NCBI GenBank assembly: GCA_036787895.1
Contig: DAIQOK010000002.1
Location: forward strand, 1 to 64,000
Origin: UBA7662 sp036787895
Lineage (GTDB): Bacteria; Bacteroidota; Bacteroidia; UBA7662
Direction: 5' to 3'
DNA length: 64,000 nucleotides
In this document: positions 43,131 through 52,754 of the stretch, piece after piece
How the letters are laid out: each line of letters opens with the position of its first letter
How positions within the stretch are numbered: position 1 is the stretch's first letter
Position numbers and translations under genes: made by a program
Notes under the pieces: model-generated
Told to the model about the DNA's origin: nothing
Database searches by the model: none
What the model saw: the letters and a program-made list of their open reading frames with translations, nothing else

Positions 43131-45036
43131 TGTAATGTTTCAACCACATTTGTAATACAATAATCCGCCAAAGCCGGTCGGCCGAACCCTGTACTTCATT
43201 ATTAAAATCGCGAATATTGTGCTCAACTTCCTTAAAATTCAGCACAGCTGTCGAATTTATACTCGATTCACTTAAATGATCCTCGATTAAGAATTTCAGT
43301 TTTGACCGCAACCATAGGTCTAAAGGAATAATAAACCCTTGTTTAGGCCTGTTCATCATTTCATAGGGAACGTATTTATGGACAAGTTCTTTTAAAATAC
43401 GCTTGCCTACGCCATTTTCAATTTTGAAATTGAACGGTAATTTTGCCGCAAATTCTACTATTCGATGATCAATTAACGGTTCACGGCTTTCCAAACTTGC
43501 TCCCATGGAGGCCCGATCCACTTTAACAAGTATATCGTCACGCATAAACGTTTGTGCATCTACTGCAAGTAAAGAATTTTGATGAGAATTTCTCTTAATA
43601 ATGCGCGTTATCGTATGAAAGGCTGTTTTTCTCCAATCCATTTTCTGATTAGCGTTAATTAACGACATAATCTGTCTTTCCGAAAATAAAGTCGCCTGTA
43701 TTTTAGTAACCAATCCCTTGGTTTCTCCATGTGGAGAACATAGTATCTGGAAATTTTCGATACGCACTTCCGCGTTAGGCATTAATTTTTTCCAGATACC
43801 AATGGGTACAATACGCAACGCTACACCTAACATTTTCCGGATACCGGTAGGTAGTGCAAGGAGTTTTTCATATACCCCCCAGTTGGCAAAATACTTGTCA
43901 TAACCGCCAAATAATTCATCTCCACCATCAGCACTAAGGGCTACGGTAACATGTTCCCTGGTTTTTTGACTTAAGAGCAACGTTGGGATACAGCTTACAT
44001 CACTTAATGGTTCATCAAAGTAAGTAGGAAGCTTGGCAATAATACTAACAGCATCGTCTTCCGTACACATCAACGAAGTATGGTCTGTTTTCAAATAGGC
44101 CGCGACTTCCGCGGCGTGTTTTGATTCATCTACGGCACTCTCGGAAAAACCTATGGTGAAAGTGCGCAATTTATGGGTGCCTTGTTGTTGCTGCAAAAGC
44201 GCGGCAACTAATGTACTATCATATCCTCCACTGAAAAAAACGCCAACTGGGACATCCGCAACCATTCTCAATTTAAAAGCATCGTTACATAAGAGTTCGA
44301 GTTCGGCAAGTGCCTGATCGAACTTCAATTCTGAAGTACCTTTTTCAAATTGTTCAGTAATACTCCAGTATTGATGTTCTGTGTAGGCAAGGGTGACCAA
44401 ATCAAGTTCCAGATAATTTCCTGCTTTCAATTTGAAAACATCCTCCAAAATGGAATAGGGTTCTGGAACATAACCCAGTTTCATATACCAGGCCAGTGCT
44501 ACCTTGGAAACCTGACGTTTTATATTAGGAAGAAGCAATATTGGCTTTAGTTCAGAAGCAAATACCAAAAAGTTAGGATCGGCATAATAATAAAGCGGTT
44601 TTACACCTAGTCGATCCCTAAATATCCATGCTTTCCCTTGCTTTCTATTAATAATTACGAAAGCGAACATCCCGATAAACTTGTGAACTGCGTTTTCACC
44701 CCATTCATCAAAAGAAGCTAAAATGACTTCTGTATCGGTATGAGTTTCAAACTTTTTACCAAGTTTCTCCAATTCACTTCGGATGGCCTGGAAATTATAA
44801 ATTTCCCCATTATATACAATTTGCCAATCGCCTTTTTCCATAGGCTGATGACCTGCAGGCGACAAATCCAAAATCGATAAACGTCGCTGACCTAAACCGA
44901 TTTGTGTGCCTCCAAAATGTGACAGCTCATATCCGCTATCATCGGGTCCGCGATGGGAGATGACATCCGTCATTTGCTTGAGTAAATCAAGCTGAAGTTC
45001 GGAAGACCTATTAAAAAAACCTGTAATCCCGCACAT
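43117..45036 (-). CDS. Asparagine-synthase-like amidotransferase (AsnB family, copy 2)
   Basis: A 639-residue protein: glutaminase domain starting MCGITGFFNRS with Cys2, and PP-loop SGGYDS at 269-274. It is clearly a distinct paralogue of copies 1 and 3 (different linker and C-terminus, KHYNVRS end). Its start lies directly after the flippase stop (no gap). As for the others, amidation of a uronic acid in the polysaccharide is the likely role. Confidence 0.88.
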   Translation of the reverse strand: MCGITGFFNRSSELQLDLLKQMTDVISHRGPDDSGYELSHFGGTQIGLGQRRLSILDLSPAGHQPMEKGDWQIVYNGEIYNFQAIRSELEKLGKKFETHTDTEVILASFDEWGENAVHKFIGMFAFVIINRKQGKAWIFRDRLGVKPLYYYADPNFLVFASELKPILLLPNIKRQVSKVALAWYMKLGYVPEPYSILEDVFKLKAGNYLELDLVTLAYTEHQYWSITEQFEKGTSELKFDQALAELELLCNDAFKLRMVADVPVGVFFSGGYDSTLVAALLQQQQGTHKLRTFTIGFSESAVDESKHAAEVAAYLKTDHTSLMCTEDDAVSIIAKLPTYFDEPLSDVSCIPTLLLSQKTREHVTVALSADGGDELFGGYDKYFANWGVYEKLLALPTGIRKMLGVALRIVPIGIWKKLMPNAEVRIENFQILCSPHGETKGLVTKIQATLFSERQIMSLINANQKMDWRKTAFHTITRIIKRNSHQNSLLAVDAQTFMRDDILVKVDRASMGASLESREPLIDHRIVEFAAKLPFNFKIENGVGKRILKELVHKYVPYEMMNRPKQGFIIPLDLWLRSKLKFLIEDHLSESSINSTAVLNFKEVEHNIRDFNNEVQGSADRLWRIIVLQMWLKHYNVRS

Positions 45037-46479
45037 CTACTTTTTGATTAATGCTCTCCATGTAAGAAGCACTTTGTTTTTTTCTGCCACATTCAACAAC
45101 ATATAACGAGCAATAACTAACATGACTATTACGAGTACAAGGGCATACAACAAACGTATCCAAATATCTGCAGCAACCACTTTATTAAAGGAAAGCAGCA
45201 TAGTGGCACCTAAAATGACGAACAACACGACCTTTCCTAATTCAAAAGGAAGTGGATGTACTTTTTGTGCCATTATAGATTTTATAATGGTAAAGATTCC
45301 TTTGGAAATCAAACCACCAAACACCAAACCCCATAATTCAAACTCCAAAACCAAAAACCAGGTAATGAACCCACCAAGAAGGGTACTCATTCCATATGCT
45401 ACTGCCGACAACCATGTTTTTTTTGATAAATCTATACCTATTCCGGTGATCCAGGAAATCGACTCGACAAGAAATGCTAATAGAATTACGGCAATTAAAG
45501 GCGCAGCTGTAAGGTAGGTACTATCAGAAAATAACAAAACAAGCTTGTTTTCAAAAATTTTAACCAGTAGGCCAAAAATCAGCAATAAAATAACGTAGCC
45601 CTTTAATACTGAATTATAGATAGCCGGATTTGCACCATCCGCATGAGTCGCATATACATAAGGCCCCCAGGCAGTTTGAAAGCCAAAAATGGGAAGCTGT
45701 ATCAATGAAGCCAAACGAAAAGCAAGTGCATAAATTGCCAAACTTTCATGACTAATGTGATTCATAACCAAATACCTATCAAACGAAGGTAAAAGGGTAG
45801 GTAATAGCATGATTAACCAATAGGGCCACCCAAAAGCCAACAAACCAGGTAGCCATTTTAATCTGCGGATCAGCGTTAACTCTTTTCGAATAAACCACAT
45901 CCCCAATAAGCCGAAAATACTGTAACCTATAATTTGAGCAATCAGGACACCTTCAATGCGATAAGGCGTTAATCTGAAGAGCAGAATAGTAATGAGCATA
46001 ACCACCAGCGGCCCGATAGTGGTAAGCAAAATATACTTCCAACGTTGGAAAGTCCATTTTAGAAGATTGGCGCAAAACTGTAACAACCAGTTAGCAAAAA
46101 TCGAAAGTACTGCCAGACGTATATAAACTTCTATACCCTTTTTGTTAAAATACACCTCAGCTATCCAGGAAGAAACGAATAAAGTCACAGCTGTTAAAAC
46201 CAATCCGATACAAAACTGGAAAACAAAACTCTCTGTGACCATTTTCCGTCTTTCTTGCGGATCTTTTACTTCCAGATAGTATCGTGCTATACTACTGTCT
46301 TGCCCAAAAATTATCGTTGGAAGCAGGAAGGAAGCAAAAATCAATAAACCATCGAGTGTGCCATATTCTGTCTTACTCAAATAACTGATGTAGAGCGGAA
46401 TCAAAATTATTCCAAAAACTTTTGAAAAAGCGTTGGCGGCGCCATAGATGGCTACATCTTTAAGTAGTAGCTTGAGCAC
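45037..46479 (-). CDS. Polysaccharide flippase (Wzx/MATE-like)
   Basis: A 480-residue protein with about fourteen membrane helices. The N-terminus reads KLLLKDVAIYGAANAFSKVFGIILIPL, typical of the O-antigen/teichoic-acid export family, with YISYLSKTEYGTLDGL soon after. It should flip the lipid-linked repeat unit to the periplasm. It sits between a glycosyltransferase gene (20-bp overlap) and an AsnB-like gene. Confidence 0.9.
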   Translation of the reverse strand: MLKLLLKDVAIYGAANAFSKVFGIILIPLYISYLSKTEYGTLDGLLIFASFLLPTIIFGQDSSIARYYLEVKDPQERRKMVTESFVFQFCIGLVLTAVTLFVSSWIAEVYFNKKGIEVYIRLAVLSIFANWLLQFCANLLKWTFQRWKYILLTTIGPLVVMLITILLFRLTPYRIEGVLIAQIIGYSIFGLLGMWFIRKELTLIRRLKWLPGLLAFGWPYWLIMLLPTLLPSFDRYLVMNHISHESLAIYALAFRLASLIQLPIFGFQTAWGPYVYATHADGANPAIYNSVLKGYVILLLIFGLLVKIFENKLVLLFSDSTYLTAAPLIAVILLAFLVESISWITGIGIDLSKKTWLSAVAYGMSTLLGGFITWFLVLEFELWGLVFGGLISKGIFTIIKSIMAQKVHPLPFELGKVVLFVILGATMLLSFNKVVAADIWIRLLYALVLVIVMLVIARYMLLNVAEKNKVLLTWRALIKK

Positions 46480-47704
46480 CCAGTTCCTTTACTTTTTCAG
46501 CCTTTATTTCCTTAAACATTTTGATATAGGTATCTATCAAACCAGTACCGCAGTTTTCATCAAACCAGTTCTTCGACTTTTGCGCAAGTATTGCCAATTT
46601 ATCAGGGGTGGCTAAATAGTAGGAAATAGCTGCTGCTATTTCTTCAACTGTACTTACATTTATAATAGGAGGAAAATCAATACCCGTTATTTCCTTATAC
46701 TTATCCGGACTTATAGAAATTGCATTCATCAACGGCTTACCACAGGCTAGAACTTCATAGCCGGTTCCACCAAAATAACCTCCACCAAACTGGTCAACAC
46801 CTAATTGAGCATAATCGCTAATGATTTTCATTAAAAATTTACGCGGCATCTTTGGCAACCAAATAAAATAATTATTCAGGTTAAGCTCTTCTATTAAGGC
46901 TTTACTGCGATTTATATCAGGGCCATATTCCAAGAAAATGCATCTCACATTGTGGTGACCATCTTCTACCAATATTTTAATGGCACGTATAAGCAAATTA
47001 TTATATTTCATGTCTTCTACATTTGCACCATCAAGGGAAGCATACCAATATTGTCGACTATGCTGAATAATCACAAAATTATCCTTCAATGAGGTTAACC
47101 GATCAAGAATAACTTGAGGTAAAACCTCAAATTCATCTTGTTCCCGAAAAACCATCGGAATATGAAGTTTTACACTTTTAACACCTAATTTATTGAGAGC
47201 AGCTGTATATGATTTAGCAAAATCCAGCACTACATTTATTCTTGCATTTTTAATTCCATTTTTTTGTTGTCTTTTCAAAAAAAGAGAATTAAGTATTTCT
47301 GCTAAAATATGTTTCGGAGATCTTAATGAGAACGTTCTGAATGGAATTTCGTAAAGATCACTTCCGTAGGGAATAAAAAAATCAAGCTTTAACCTATTCA
47401 TAGCAAAGTAGAAAGGAGAAAGACCACATCCAATTACAATATCAAAATTTACAAACTGTTTGAATTCATTATATCTAAAGCTGAAAAGATCTTTAAAAGG
47501 AAATCCGCATTCTAAATTGTGAATTCGAGTGGAATAAATTGAAATCGACCAAGTATCATTTTCAGGCAAAAAATGATCAAGTTCATCTTTAAACAAGTAC
47601 AAATGTGCGTCTATTCCTCGATCTATTAAATACCGCATCATAGCAAAATGATTATTATTCATATTGCCTACTAAAGCTACTCGAATAAAATTCGTTTCTT
47701 TCAC
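46460..47704 (-). CDS. Glycosyltransferase, GT-B fold (GT4-like)
   Basis: A 414-residue protein that looks like a GT-B glycosyltransferase: FIPYGSDLYEIPF in the N-terminal domain and GVDQFGGGYFGGTGYEVLACGKPLM, with one conserved Glu, in the C-terminal nucleotide domain. Similarity to well-known families is low and the base composition is AT-rich compared with the left part of the window (one sampled line at 47,281-47,340 has 18 G/C in 60). It overlaps the flippase gene by 20 bp and touches the LpxD-like gene by 1 bp. Confidence 0.72.
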   Translation of the reverse strand: MKETNFIRVALVGNMNNNHFAMMRYLIDRGIDAHLYLFKDELDHFLPENDTWSISIYSTRIHNLECGFPFKDLFSFRYNEFKQFVNFDIVIGCGLSPFYFAMNRLKLDFFIPYGSDLYEIPFRTFSLRSPKHILAEILNSLFLKRQQKNGIKNARINVVLDFAKSYTAALNKLGVKSVKLHIPMVFREQDEFEVLPQVILDRLTSLKDNFVIIQHSRQYWYASLDGANVEDMKYNNLLIRAIKILVEDGHHNVRCIFLEYGPDINRSKALIEELNLNNYFIWLPKMPRKFLMKIISDYAQLGVDQFGGGYFGGTGYEVLACGKPLMNAISISPDKYKEITGIDFPPIINVSTVEEIAAAISYYLATPDKLAILAQKSKNWFDENCGTGLIDTYIKMFKEIKAEKVKELGAQATT

Positions 47705-48627
47705 TATTCGGTATATTTGTTCAAAACGTCTTTTAAAAACTTCAAAAACATCTTGTGAGGAATAGCAAAATTCCCTGAGACCTTTTCACCATCGGCCACA
47801 TTTTTGGTAACAACTGCACCGAAAGTAACATCAGCATTATTACCAACTGAAACGTGCCCAACAGTGCTATTAGGGCCTATCCATGCATTATTGCCAATGA
47901 CACAACTCCCGGCCAACATACTCGAGGCAATCACAAATGCGCCTTCTTTAATTTGAACACAATGTGCCACGTGCACTAAATTATCTATTTTAGCAAACTT
48001 CTCAATTAGGGTTGGCTTGTTTTTAAATCCTTTATCAATGGAAGTATTTGATCCAATCTCAACATAATCTTCAATAATAACTTCACCATCATGGAGTACA
48101 GGTACAATTCCTAGTGAAGTGCGTTTATATTCAAACCCTTCTGATCCTATTACCGTTCCTGATTGTACAACACAATAGTTCCCTATGCTTACATCTTCCA
48201 AAATTGTAGCATTAGGAGCAACTATAGTTCCTTCACCAATTACCACATTAAACGGCGCTACATATGCGGAAGGATCAACTTTGGCATATTTACTTATAAT
48301 CGATTCAAACTTATTCAGCCTTTTATTCTCCTTCGCACACTCATTATAAATTGTATAAAATAAAAAACGTGGATCTTCATGATAAAACAGGTGGATCGAG
48401 CTTTGTTCTTTTAGAAACATTGATCCCAATTCTTTTGTAGTTATTACACCCGTAATACATTTATTATCTATGATTTGACTGAAGTATTTCAAATCATCCA
48501 AAAAAGTAAACGTATTTGCAATTTGTGAGTTTGCAAGCCCTAAACTTTCAAATGATATATCTGATTCTAAATCATATGCAAAAAACTTACTCAGGAAGTT
48601 TTTATCAATAATCACTTTATTTGGCAT
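47704..48627 (-). CDS. LpxD-like hexapeptide N-acyltransferase
   Basis: A 307-residue protein with an N-terminal alpha/beta part that resembles the uridine-binding domain of LpxD and, from about residue 110, a long left-handed beta helix: YAKVDPSAYVAPFNVVIGEG, VVQSGTVIGSEGF, NLVHVAHCVQIKEGAF, and NADVTFGAVVTKNV. The His in LVHVAHC is the usual catalytic base position. It lies in a polysaccharide locus, so it more probably acylates an amino sugar of the glycan than lipid A. I chose the ATG at 48627; upstream starts give an unrelated hydrophobic tail. Confidence 0.78.
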   Translation of the reverse strand: MPNKVIIDKNFLSKFFAYDLESDISFESLGLANSQIANTFTFLDDLKYFSQIIDNKCITGVITTKELGSMFLKEQSSIHLFYHEDPRFLFYTIYNECAKENKRLNKFESIISKYAKVDPSAYVAPFNVVIGEGTIVAPNATILEDVSIGNYCVVQSGTVIGSEGFEYKRTSLGIVPVLHDGEVIIEDYVEIGSNTSIDKGFKNKPTLIEKFAKIDNLVHVAHCVQIKEGAFVIASSMLAGSCVIGNNAWIGPNSTVGHVSVGNNADVTFGAVVTKNVADGEKVSGNFAIPHKMFLKFLKDVLNKYTE

Positions 48628-48706
48628 AATATGGAACAGGTTATTAATTGGGAAAAAGCGTAATAAAAGCAAACCAAGCTAAAACTATTAACCAGGTCGC
48701 AAGGGT

Positions 48707-49702
48707 TTAAATTATTTGAGTTAAATCTGAAATATTGTCAGATTCCAGTTCGGATGCAACAGCAAATCCAGCCACTTGAAGTCTAAGTATTGGTTCCAAT
48801 CCCACATAACCTAATGTCTCGGTCATTACGTGCGCAAATCCGTTCCGGTTTGGGAAAAGACTTATATTGTGATTACGGACAAAATCGGCATCGACACTGC
48901 CATACAAGTGAATTATAGATAATCCCGGATTAATATTCTTTATCAGTTCTATATTAAACAGTCCGGTTTTACCAAGTAGTGGTTGATTCACATGATAATC
49001 ACATAAAAATATTGCATCCAAATAGGGCAATTCCTCTTCAAATTTTTCAATGTTAGTGGTGAGAATAACTCTTTTCGCCCTGTTCGTTTCAAAAGCTAGT
49101 GCAGCTGTTTCTCCAAAGTGATCATTCGACCATACTAAAATGGTTGAATCAAATACTTCAATACCAGCGTTCAAAACTAACTTAAGTGCTAAAATACCTG
49201 TATATTCAAAAACTTTTAGTTTAGGGTGATTTTCCCAAGTACCTGCAACTTTAATACCTCTTAATTTACAGGCTTGTACATCAATATCACTTTCACGAAT
49301 TTCCCAAGCCTCAAACATCAATGGGACAACCGCTTCTGGCTTCATATAACCAACCAATTCAGAACTTATTGGCCGTATCATCCCACTATTCGTTATTATA
49401 TCAGCTTTACTTACATCCCGCCAATCTCGGCTGTTTTTTCGAAAAGTGATTTTGGATTCAACACCCCAAATTTTTGCTATTTCAGTGCATTTTGCAATTA
49501 TATCGTCAGACTGTCCAAATCTGGTATCCTTGGTCCAAGCTATCACTTCTGATGCTCCGGCTAGTGCAGGAATAAGAGGCGTAAATAAATAATTATTACT
49601 CCCCACTTCTGTTAAAACAGTTTTTCCATTAAGATCTAATGACAGAGATGATATTGAGCTGTCAATTATTTTACGCGCACGTATAATTTCTGCCGAAAAC
49701 AT
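48707..49702 (-). CDS. Unrecognised Rossmann-like protein in the polysaccharide locus
   Basis: I do not recognise this 331-residue product. It is soluble, starts MFSAEIIRARKIIDSSISS, and has strand-turn-helix patterns such as KTVLTEVGSNNYLFTPLIPAL and STILVWSNDHFGETAALAF, where NDHFGETAAL occupies the place of a dinucleotide loop, as in some 2-hydroxyacid dehydrogenase or S-adenosylhomocysteine hydrolase-like folds. The middle part FEAWEIRESDIDVQACKLRGIKVAGT would fit such a fold too. It lies 2 bp after AsnB-like gene 3 and 79 bp before the LpxD-like gene, and should be part of the same transcript. Confidence 0.6.
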   Translation of the reverse strand: MFSAEIIRARKIIDSSISSLSLDLNGKTVLTEVGSNNYLFTPLIPALAGASEVIAWTKDTRFGQSDDIIAKCTEIAKIWGVESKITFRKNSRDWRDVSKADIITNSGMIRPISSELVGYMKPEAVVPLMFEAWEIRESDIDVQACKLRGIKVAGTWENHPKLKVFEYTGILALKLVLNAGIEVFDSTILVWSNDHFGETAALAFETNRAKRVILTTNIEKFEEELPYLDAIFLCDYHVNQPLLGKTGLFNIELIKNINPGLSIIHLYGSVDADFVRNHNISLFPNRNGFAHVMTETLGYVGLEPILRLQVAGFAVASELESDNISDLTQII

Positions 49703-49704
49703 CT

Positions 49705-51597
49705 TTAATCGATCTTTTCGTTATTCAAATATATCCTGCACCACCATTCAAAATTCATAAAGCTCCAAATCAGCAAACGGTGGTTAATATGCTCTTCGGT
49801 ATGCTCCTTTACAATTTTCCGGATGTAGTCCTGACTTATAAAATCTGAAGAAATGGTCTTTTTGTCAAGTAATAATTCCTTGATATAAGCAGCATTTTCG
49901 CCCCGGTACCAGCTTTCGTCAGGTGCACTGAAACCTTGCTTTTTCCGATTGATGATTTTTTCAGGCATAAAACCCATCATGGCTTTTCGGAGCACATTTT
50001 TACCATCATCAAACTCCCGGTATGCCTTACTCTTTTTCTTTTCTTCATTCTCGTCTATTTTGAGCATCTGTTCCAGATTGCCCAGCTTGTGACGTACCGG
50101 TATTTTTTGAGCAAAATCTACCAAGGCATTGTCTAAAAAAGGAAACCGCTCTTCCAGTCCATTGGCCATTGATAATTTGTCGCCTACTAAAAGTAAACCC
50201 GGAAGGAAGGTTTTGGCTTCAAAATAAAGTGAGTTATTGATATGATCTTCGGGGCTGTCGTATTTCAGCTTACCGTTAAAGGTAAACACCCGCTCAAATA
50301 TCTCTCTGGGTTCTCTGAAGTCCACCTTGGAGCGTACGCCAGGTGTAAACAACTCTTCCCTTTGATGATCAGGCACCAAACGTTGCCAAAAGTCGTAATA
50401 CAGATCAAAAAACTCGGATTGGCTTACCGACTTAAATATGCGATAGTATCGCCACGGGTATCCGCCAAACAATTCATCGCCACCCGTGCCCTGCAAACAA
50501 ACTTTTACAAATTTGGAGGCCAATCGGGATATGTAGTAACTCGGGTAACTCATGCCTACACGTAAGTCTTCGAGATGATACACTACTCTGGGCAACGACC
50601 AGCGAATATCACCGGCATTTAATACCTGTTCATAGTGTTCAGTTTTGAAGAAATTTGCCATTAATTCGGCGTCCCTCCGCTCATCATAATTGGCTTCTAC
50701 ACCAGTTACTTCACTCATATCAAACCCACATGTAAATGTGGCCAACCGAGGTACATGTGTACTTGCCAGTGCCGTAATTGATCCACTATCCATGCCACCT
50801 GATAAGTAAGAACCTACAGGTACATCCGCTATCATTTGACGGGCTACTGCCTTTTTAAACAGCGCTTCAGTTTGTGTTCTGGCGTCCTCAAACGACAAAC
50901 TTTCATCTGTTTGTGTGAAATTATAATCCCACCATGACCTATGTTTTACAAAAGTGCTGGCCGCGTCAATACGAACCGTATTGGCCGGAGGTAACATCCA
51001 TACACCATCAAAAAGGGTATGAAAGGAAAACATATTCTGAAAAGTAAAATACTCGTTGAGTGCCGAATAATTCAGATTTACCTGAAAACCGGGATGTTTA
51101 ATGATTGCTTTAATCTCTGAAGCAAAAACAAGGGTTTTACCGGTAAACCAATAATACAAGGGTTTTACACCAAAACGGTCACGCGACAAATACAGGGCTT
51201 TTTCACTTTTGTGCCAGGCACCAACAGCAAACATACCGTCGAGTCTTTCAAAAAAGGTCGGCCCGTATTCAGCCAGTCCTTCAACGATTACTTCAGTATC
51301 TGTTGTAGAGACAAATTCGTGTCCTTTGGCCTGTAATTCCTGCTTTAATTCAAGGAAATTGTAGATACAGCCATTAAAAATGACCACCCAATCACCGTCT
51401 TTCGAAGTCATAGGTTGTGCTCCCTTAGGCGACACATCCAAGATCGACAAACGGCGGTGGGCCAAGGCAATATTGTCTTCTGTAAAGTAACCATCCCCAT
51501 CCGGTCCGCGGTGGGCAATGGCATCAGCCATATTTTTCAGAGCCGATAAACCAAATGGTTCGCCATTCAGATTAAATACACCTACAATTCCACACAT
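49705..51597 (-). CDS. Asparagine-synthase-like amidotransferase (AsnB family, copy 3)
   Basis: A 630-residue protein: MCGIVGVFNLNGEP with the nucleophile Cys2 and the PP-loop SGGMDS at 266-271. The C-terminal domain includes GTGGDELFGGYPWRYYRI. It follows the DegT-type aminotransferase gene by 3 bp and precedes the unknown Rossmann-like gene, so it belongs to the second nucleotide-sugar block. As with copies 1 and 2, the acceptor is probably a uronic acid rather than aspartate, which is an inference from context. Confidence 0.88.
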   Translation of the reverse strand: MCGIVGVFNLNGEPFGLSALKNMADAIAHRGPDGDGYFTEDNIALAHRRLSILDVSPKGAQPMTSKDGDWVVIFNGCIYNFLELKQELQAKGHEFVSTTDTEVIVEGLAEYGPTFFERLDGMFAVGAWHKSEKALYLSRDRFGVKPLYYWFTGKTLVFASEIKAIIKHPGFQVNLNYSALNEYFTFQNMFSFHTLFDGVWMLPPANTVRIDAASTFVKHRSWWDYNFTQTDESLSFEDARTQTEALFKKAVARQMIADVPVGSYLSGGMDSGSITALASTHVPRLATFTCGFDMSEVTGVEANYDERRDAELMANFFKTEHYEQVLNAGDIRWSLPRVVYHLEDLRVGMSYPSYYISRLASKFVKVCLQGTGGDELFGGYPWRYYRIFKSVSQSEFFDLYYDFWQRLVPDHQREELFTPGVRSKVDFREPREIFERVFTFNGKLKYDSPEDHINNSLYFEAKTFLPGLLLVGDKLSMANGLEERFPFLDNALVDFAQKIPVRHKLGNLEQMLKIDENEEKKKSKAYREFDDGKNVLRKAMMGFMPEKIINRKKQGFSAPDESWYRGENAAYIKELLLDKKTISSDFISQDYIRKIVKEHTEEHINHRLLIWSFMNFEWWCRIYLNNEKID

Positions 51598-51600
51598 AAA

Positions 51601-52749
51601 TTAAAGTGATTTCAATACTTGTACAACATAGGCAAAATCGGCTTCTACCATACGGTTGTGCAATGGTATAGCCATCGAATAATCGTTAGCTGCCTGTGCA
51701 CCCGGATAATCTGAAGCTTTTAAGCCATATTTCTCTTTGTAATAATTGAGCATATGTACAGCATGGGTACCCGGACGGGTAGAAATACCATGCTCCTGGA
51801 GTTTTTCCATAATATCGTTGCGACTCATGGGTGCTTTTGTTTCATCGACAAAAGTCACAAACGACTGCCAGCCATGTTTGTAATCAGCCCCAAATTTTGG
51901 GGTACGCAACCAAGGAATTGACGCTAATTCTTTGGTATAAAAAGCAGCCCATTTTTCACGCTCATCAATAAACTGGTCGAGTTTTTTGATTTGTACCACC
52001 CCAACCGCTCCTTGCAGGTCGGTCATGCGGTAATTATAACCCAACATATTAAAATCAGGCAAAATATATGGGCGTGGTCCATGGTGACGTTGTTCTTCCG
52101 AAACCGATGCCCCGTGATTGCGGAGCATGCCTATTACTTCAGCCAGCTGATCGTCGTTGGTCGTAATCATACCGCCTTCACCAGTAGTCACCGATTTGCG
52201 GGGGTGAAAACTAAAACAACCTATTGTACCCAGCGCGCCAGCCGGCGTTCCTTTGTAGGCAGCACCTGCAGCACAGGCACCGTCTTCAACTAATGGAATA
52301 TTGCCTGCAATTACTTTAATTTCATCCATATTGGCACATAAACCGAACAAATGAACGGGTATGATGGCCTTGGTTTTGGAAGTAATTCTGCGTTTTAAAT
52401 CAGCAGGGTCGATATTAAAAGTATGTGGATCAACGTCGGCAAATACCACCGTTGCACCACAATACAGGACCACATTGGCTGTCGAAACCCAGGTAAATGC
52501 AGGTACAATAACTTCATCACCGGCTTTTACATCAAGCGCCACCAATGCCAGGTGTAAGGCGGTGGTAGCACTGGTCACTGCCAGGGCGTGTTTTACATTA
52601 TGCCTTTTGGCAAATAGTTCTTCAAATTCACGGACTTTAGGTCCGGAAGTGAGCCAACCGTTAACCAGCGGTTCACGGGTGGCATGCCATTCTTCTTCGC
52701 CTGTTACCGGTAAGGAGATAGGAATATTTCTTTTTTCGATAGCACTCAT
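51601..52749 (-). CDS. DegT-type sugar aminotransferase (second nucleotide-sugar block)
   Basis: PLP enzyme of 382 residues with cofactor Lys185 in SFHPRKSVTTGEGG, ITTNDDQLAE after it, and TSATTALHLAL at the phosphate site. It differs from the WbpE-like protein in this locus (HPRKS instead of YPGKN), so it belongs to another DegT branch, near those that make 3- or 4-amino sugars. It lies between the LhgO gene and AsnB-like gene 3, 5 bp and 3 bp apart. A partner for the second WbpB is a natural guess. Confidence 0.85.
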   Translation of the reverse strand: MSAIEKRNIPISLPVTGEEEWHATREPLVNGWLTSGPKVREFEELFAKRHNVKHALAVTSATTALHLALVALDVKAGDEVIVPAFTWVSTANVVLYCGATVVFADVDPHTFNIDPADLKRRITSKTKAIIPVHLFGLCANMDEIKVIAGNIPLVEDGACAAGAAYKGTPAGALGTIGCFSFHPRKSVTTGEGGMITTNDDQLAEVIGMLRNHGASVSEEQRHHGPRPYILPDFNMLGYNYRMTDLQGAVGVVQIKKLDQFIDEREKWAAFYTKELASIPWLRTPKFGADYKHGWQSFVTFVDETKAPMSRNDIMEKLQEHGISTRPGTHAVHMLNYYKEKYGLKASDYPGAQAANDYSMAIPLHNRMVEADFAYVVQVLKSL

Positions 52750-52754
52750 GCGGC

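Noticed and set aside
47704..48627. Lipid A enzyme LpxD
   Set aside because: The fold fits, but the gene sits in a glycan locus away from lpx or fabZ genes, so a sugar acyltransferase is more likely.
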